A stretch of 52,513 nucleotides of DNA, from positions 1 through 52,513 of the forward strand of contig NZ_ACEP01000033.1 of NCBI RefSeq assembly GCF_000173975.1, in the 5' to 3' direction. The notes beneath the pieces were generated by a model that was given only the letters and a program-made list of their open reading frames with translations, was not told the origin of the DNA and ran no database searches. Origin of the DNA: Anaerobutyricum hallii DSM 3353. Lineage in GTDB: Bacteria; Bacillota; Clostridia; Lachnospirales; Lachnospiraceae. Made by a program: the position numbers and the translations under genes. Below are positions 50,163 through 52,513 of the stretch, in pieces. Every line of letters begins with the position of its first letter. The first letter of the stretch is position 1.

Positions 50163-51701
50163 CTATAAATCTTTTAGAACGATAATCTTATTACAGGACA
50201 ATCCAAGTACATTATATCCATTATATAAATATTGACTGATATTTTCCACTGTTTCTTTGAGTATTTTTTCTCCAGGAACTAATATTGGTACTCCCGGCGG
50301 ATAAATCATGACATATTTTCCTGAAACTCTGCCAGTAGAATCAGCCAACTCAACTGTCTCCATGGCTTTTCCCCGGCACTGCCAGGATTCTATGATTTTG
50401 GGAGGATATATTGTCTGCTCATTTTCTTTTTCTTGTATAACCTTATAGTGGTTATGAATTTTAGTTTCTATTTTGGGTTTGTTTTTATCACAAATTTCTA
50501 TTTCAACTTTATCTTGGTTTTGGATGGCAATTTTTGTCTCATTTACAGCCTTATTTAAACTACGATTTTCCTTTTCTTTCTCTTCACACATTTTATCAAT
50601 CTCAGAAATTGCCTTCCAAAGCTCATCAAAATCTTCCTTTTTATCACAGATAGAAGTCATGGCAATCCCATAAGTCAGGTTCTCCATCTCCAGTTCAATG
50701 TGATATTTTTCATATAATAACTGAAACAGCTCCTTTCCATTTATTCCGCAGCCCTTTACTGAAAAGACCAATTTCCCGTTATCATATGCAAAACAATTTA
50801 ACTTTTTCTGATTGAGCAGGCTTATTTTTTTGAGTTGTTCACATTTTCGGCGAAAATTTTTAAGGTTATCCACATATTCGGCGAGTTGTCCCTGATTTTC
50901 TTTCATATACATGATTCCGTACTCAGCAGAAGCCATCAAAAGATACGATGGACTTGAGGTTTCATAAATATCGATGATTTCCTCCACCTGCTCTTTTGTC
51001 ACGATGTCTGAGCAAAGATGAAGAACTGCTGTCTGCGTAAAGGAAGGCAATGTTTTATGCGTACTTTGAATCACCAAGTCAGCACCTTCCTGAACGGCAC
51101 TGTCTGGAAAATACTTATGAAATATGAGATGCGCCCCGTGTGCCTCATCTACAATCAAAGGAATGGCATACGGCCGAGTTACTTCTTTAATCCCTGCTAT
51201 GTCGCTCACAACTCCTTCATAAGTAGGTGAAGTCAGTACAACTGCCTTTATATCTGGATTCGCCCTTAATTCCCTTGCTACGGCTTCTGGCTTCATATCC
51301 TCGCATATATCATACTCGGCAGAAACATCTGCATAGCAATAGACGGCCTCCAACTGTAATAGCCTGATACAGTTATAGACCGCCTTATGACAGTTTCGCC
51401 CTATTAAAATCTTATCTCCCTGTCTACAGACCGAAGAAATGGATACCAGAATCCCAAGGGTACTCCCTCCAACAAGATACCATGATTCCTTACTTTTAAA
51501 TATATCTCTTACAAGATTCATGGATTCACGAATAATGCCCTCTGGCTCATGAAGATTATCGTAATCTGTTATCTCTGTAATATCCATTTTTTCTACACCA
51601 AAAAAAGCCCCAAAATCAGCTCTTTTGTGACCTGGCATATGAAAAGGAATTCTTTTTTCTGACTCTAATTCTCTTAATTTATTATAGATTGGTGTATTCA
51701 T
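50163..51701 (-). CDS. Orn/Lys/Arg decarboxylase family PLP enzyme (YaaO-like) with linker insertion
   Basis: A 512-residue fold-type I PLP enzyme of the arginine/lysine/ornithine decarboxylase family. PLP-binding Lys216 is in STHKTLPSF; Asp185 in IVDEAHGAH binds the pyridine nitrogen; the N-terminal FHMPGHKR is typical of the short, receiver-less Firmicutes form. A hydrophilic low-complexity stretch of about 60 residues (about 371-430, rich in Lys, Glu, Asn, Ile) is inserted before the C-terminal domain (PPKIIESWQCRGKA, YPPGVPILVPGE). Substrate preference is not readable. It heads the cluster shared with Bacillus yaaO-tmk-holB. Confidence 0.92.
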   Translation of the reverse strand: MNTPIYNKLRELESEKRIPFHMPGHKRADFGAFFGVEKMDITEITDYDNLHEPEGIIRESMNLVRDIFKSKESWYLVGGSTLGILVSISSVCRQGDKILIGRNCHKAVYNCIRLLQLEAVYCYADVSAEYDICEDMKPEAVARELRANPDIKAVVLTSPTYEGVVSDIAGIKEVTRPYAIPLIVDEAHGAHLIFHKYFPDSAVQEGADLVIQSTHKTLPSFTQTAVLHLCSDIVTKEQVEEIIDIYETSSPSYLLMASAEYGIMYMKENQGQLAEYVDNLKNFRRKCEQLKKISLLNQKKLNCFAYDNGKLVFSVKGCGINGKELFQLLYEKYHIELEMENLTYGIAMTSICDKKEDFDELWKAISEIDKMCEEKEKENRSLNKAVNETKIAIQNQDKVEIEICDKNKPKIETKIHNHYKVIQEKENEQTIYPPKIIESWQCRGKAMETVELADSTGRVSGKYVMIYPPGVPILVPGEKILKETVENISQYLYNGYNVLGLSCNKIIVLKDL

Positions 51702-51802
51702 AACTTATTTTTTATCTCTTCATCCTTTTAACTCTTCTTAGAATTTATGCTTTTTAAATTTATTACCACTTACCAGCCGACTATTAATAAGCTTATTAGA
51801 CA

Positions 51803-51838
51803 AAAAAAATAGCTCAGTAAATAAAACATTTACTGAGC
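51803..51838 (-). terminator. Terminator of the tRNA operon
   Basis: Minus-strand GCTCAGTAAAT, 5-nt loop, ATTTACTGAGC, then TATTTTTTTTG, right after tRNA-Lys. Confidence 0.92.
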
Positions 51839-51843
51839 CTTCA

Positions 51844-51916
51844 TGAGACATCGGGGATTCGAACCCCGGACAACTTGATTAAAAGTCAAGTGCTCTACCA
51901 ACTGAGCTAATATCCC
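51844..51916 (-). tRNA. tRNA-Lys (TTT)
   Basis: Acceptor GGGATAT with ATGTCTC (G-U and U-G pairs), anticodon loop CTTTTAA, T-loop GGTTCGAATCC. 73 nt, CCA not encoded. Last of seven tRNA genes. Confidence 0.95.
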
Positions 51917-51919
51917 ATA

Positions 51920-51992
<73 letters not shown>

Positions 51993-51997
51993 ATGAG

Positions 51998-52071
<74 letters not shown>

Positions 52072-52093
52072 ATAATAATTATTAATTTTTAAA

Positions 52094-52175
52094 TGGGCGG
52101 AGGTGGATTCGAACCACCGAAGCAATTTGCAGCAGATTTACAGTCTGTCCCCTTTGGCCACTCGGGAATCCACCC
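52094..52175 (-). tRNA. tRNA-Tyr (GTA)
   Basis: Acceptor GGGTGGA with TCCGCCC, anticodon loop ACTGTAAAT, long class II variable arm. 82 nt. Confidence 0.95.
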
Positions 52176-52207
52176 ATATTTAATTATGACTTTTAATAAC
52201 CATAACA

Positions 52208-52280
52208 AGCCGATGAACGGACTCGAACCGTTAACCTGCTGATTACAAATCAGCTGCTCTGCCAATTGAGCCACATCGGC
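52208..52280 (-). tRNA. tRNA-Thr (TGT)
   Basis: Acceptor GCCGATG with CATCGGC, anticodon loop TTTGTAA in stem CTGAT/ATCAG. 73 nt. Confidence 0.95.
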
Positions 52281-52285
52281 ATAAA

Positions 52286-52358
52286 TGGGACCTATAGGAC
52301 TCGAACCTATGACCCTCTGCTTGTAAGGCAGATGCTCTCCCAGCTGAGCTAAGATCCC
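52286..52358 (-). tRNA. tRNA-Val (TAC)
   Basis: Acceptor GGGATCT with AGGTCCC, anticodon loop CTTACAA in stem CTGC/GCAG. 73 nt. Confidence 0.95.
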
Positions 52359-52393
52359 ATATTCACTTATTAAAATATATCCTTGCGGATAAA

Positions 52394-52467
52394 CGACCCG
52401 GATGGGATTCGAACCCACGACCTCCGCCGTGACAGGGCGGCGCTCTAACCAGCTGAGCCACCGGGCC
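52394..52467 (-). tRNA. tRNA-Asp (GTC)
   Basis: Acceptor GGCCCGG with CCGGGTC, anticodon loop CTGTCAC in stem GCCGC/GCGGC-type pairs. 74 nt. First tRNA of the cluster in the window; sequence upstream (52468-52513) resembles an rRNA-operon spacer but is too short to say. Confidence 0.95.
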
Positions 52468-52513
52468 AAAAAGGTATGTACCTTCAAAACCACACACAAA
52501 CTATCTTTTTCCA

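Noticed and set aside
52089-52499. 136-codon minus-strand open frame at the right edge
   Set aside because: It crosses four tRNA genes (Tyr, Thr, Val, Asp); tRNA DNA often gives such frames.

Overview
The window reads as chromosomal DNA of a low-GC, anaerobic Clostridia, most likely Lachnospiraceae. The grounds are an oxygen-sensitive class III ribonucleotide reductase (nrdD/nrdG), spore maturation genes spmA/spmB, PTS-type dihydroxyacetone kinase, a GlpP-type antiterminator, AGGAGG-type ribosome binding sites, and tRNA genes without an encoded CCA. Nearly all genes lie on the minus strand, so the plus-strand islands stand out: the AAA+ gene at 10.3 kb, the LacI gene at 32.9 kb, and the metalloprotease/NUDIX pair at 36.2 kb. 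The genus is not determined.

Layout: (1) 0.2-10 kb holds gltX, a DUF4203-like membrane protein, nrdG, nrdD with a clear NrdR-box promoter, a cell-wall amidase, an orphan response regulator and DAHP synthase. (2) 10.2-13.3 kb holds a ClpA/ClpB-D1-like AAA+ protein with 13-residue N-terminal repeats, two divergent small HTH regulators around a 14-bp inverted repeat, and tRNA-Leu. (3) 13.3-22.3 kb is a glycerol/dihydroxyacetone block: glpP, DUF1667, a GlpB-like and a GlpA-like flavoprotein, glpK behind a leader terminator, dhaL-dhaK-dhaM, and an atypical triosephosphate isomerase. Glycerol would be phosphorylated and oxidised to DHAP, dihydroxyacetone phosphorylated with PEP-derived phosphate, and the products passed to glycolysis. 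(4) 22.6-35.3 kb holds a trigger-factor-like lipoprotein, an ABC-class ATPase, a C39-like peptidase, topoisomerase III, a sulfonate/nitrate-type ABC importer divergent from a LacI regulator with two operators, and an L,D-transpeptidase. (5) 35.3-41.8 kb is accessory: long palindromes, a predicted zincin plus NUDIX operon, a candidate 126-nt small RNA, a 35-codon gene, a cysteine-peptidase-like protein, spmAB, a GGDEF remnant and alr. (6) 42-45.3 kb holds two related surface proteins. (7) 45.5-51.7 kb is the conserved yaaO-tmk-holB-ricT-trmN6-rsmI cluster. (8) The right edge is a seven-gene tRNA operon.

The most unusual signal is not protein coding. Seven full copies and one truncated copy of a long intergenic hairpin (called family A here) are scattered through the window at about one per 7 kb. 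Each copy has a 22-35 bp outer stem whose sequence differs from copy to copy yet stays almost perfectly self-complementary. The stem is bounded by short shared flanks (AGACG on the left, CTGT on the right), and in six copies it encloses a conserved asymmetric core with a second covarying stem. Most copies sit 11-27 bp after a stop codon. Two further repeat families (B, headed TAGAGCGTGT; C, nested hairpins just 5' of two ribosome binding sites) and a nested hairpin at 1-130 add to this. I do not recognise any of these families by name; whether they are described elsewhere needs a search.

Functions are assigned by reading translated motifs and gene order only. No database or folding program was run.
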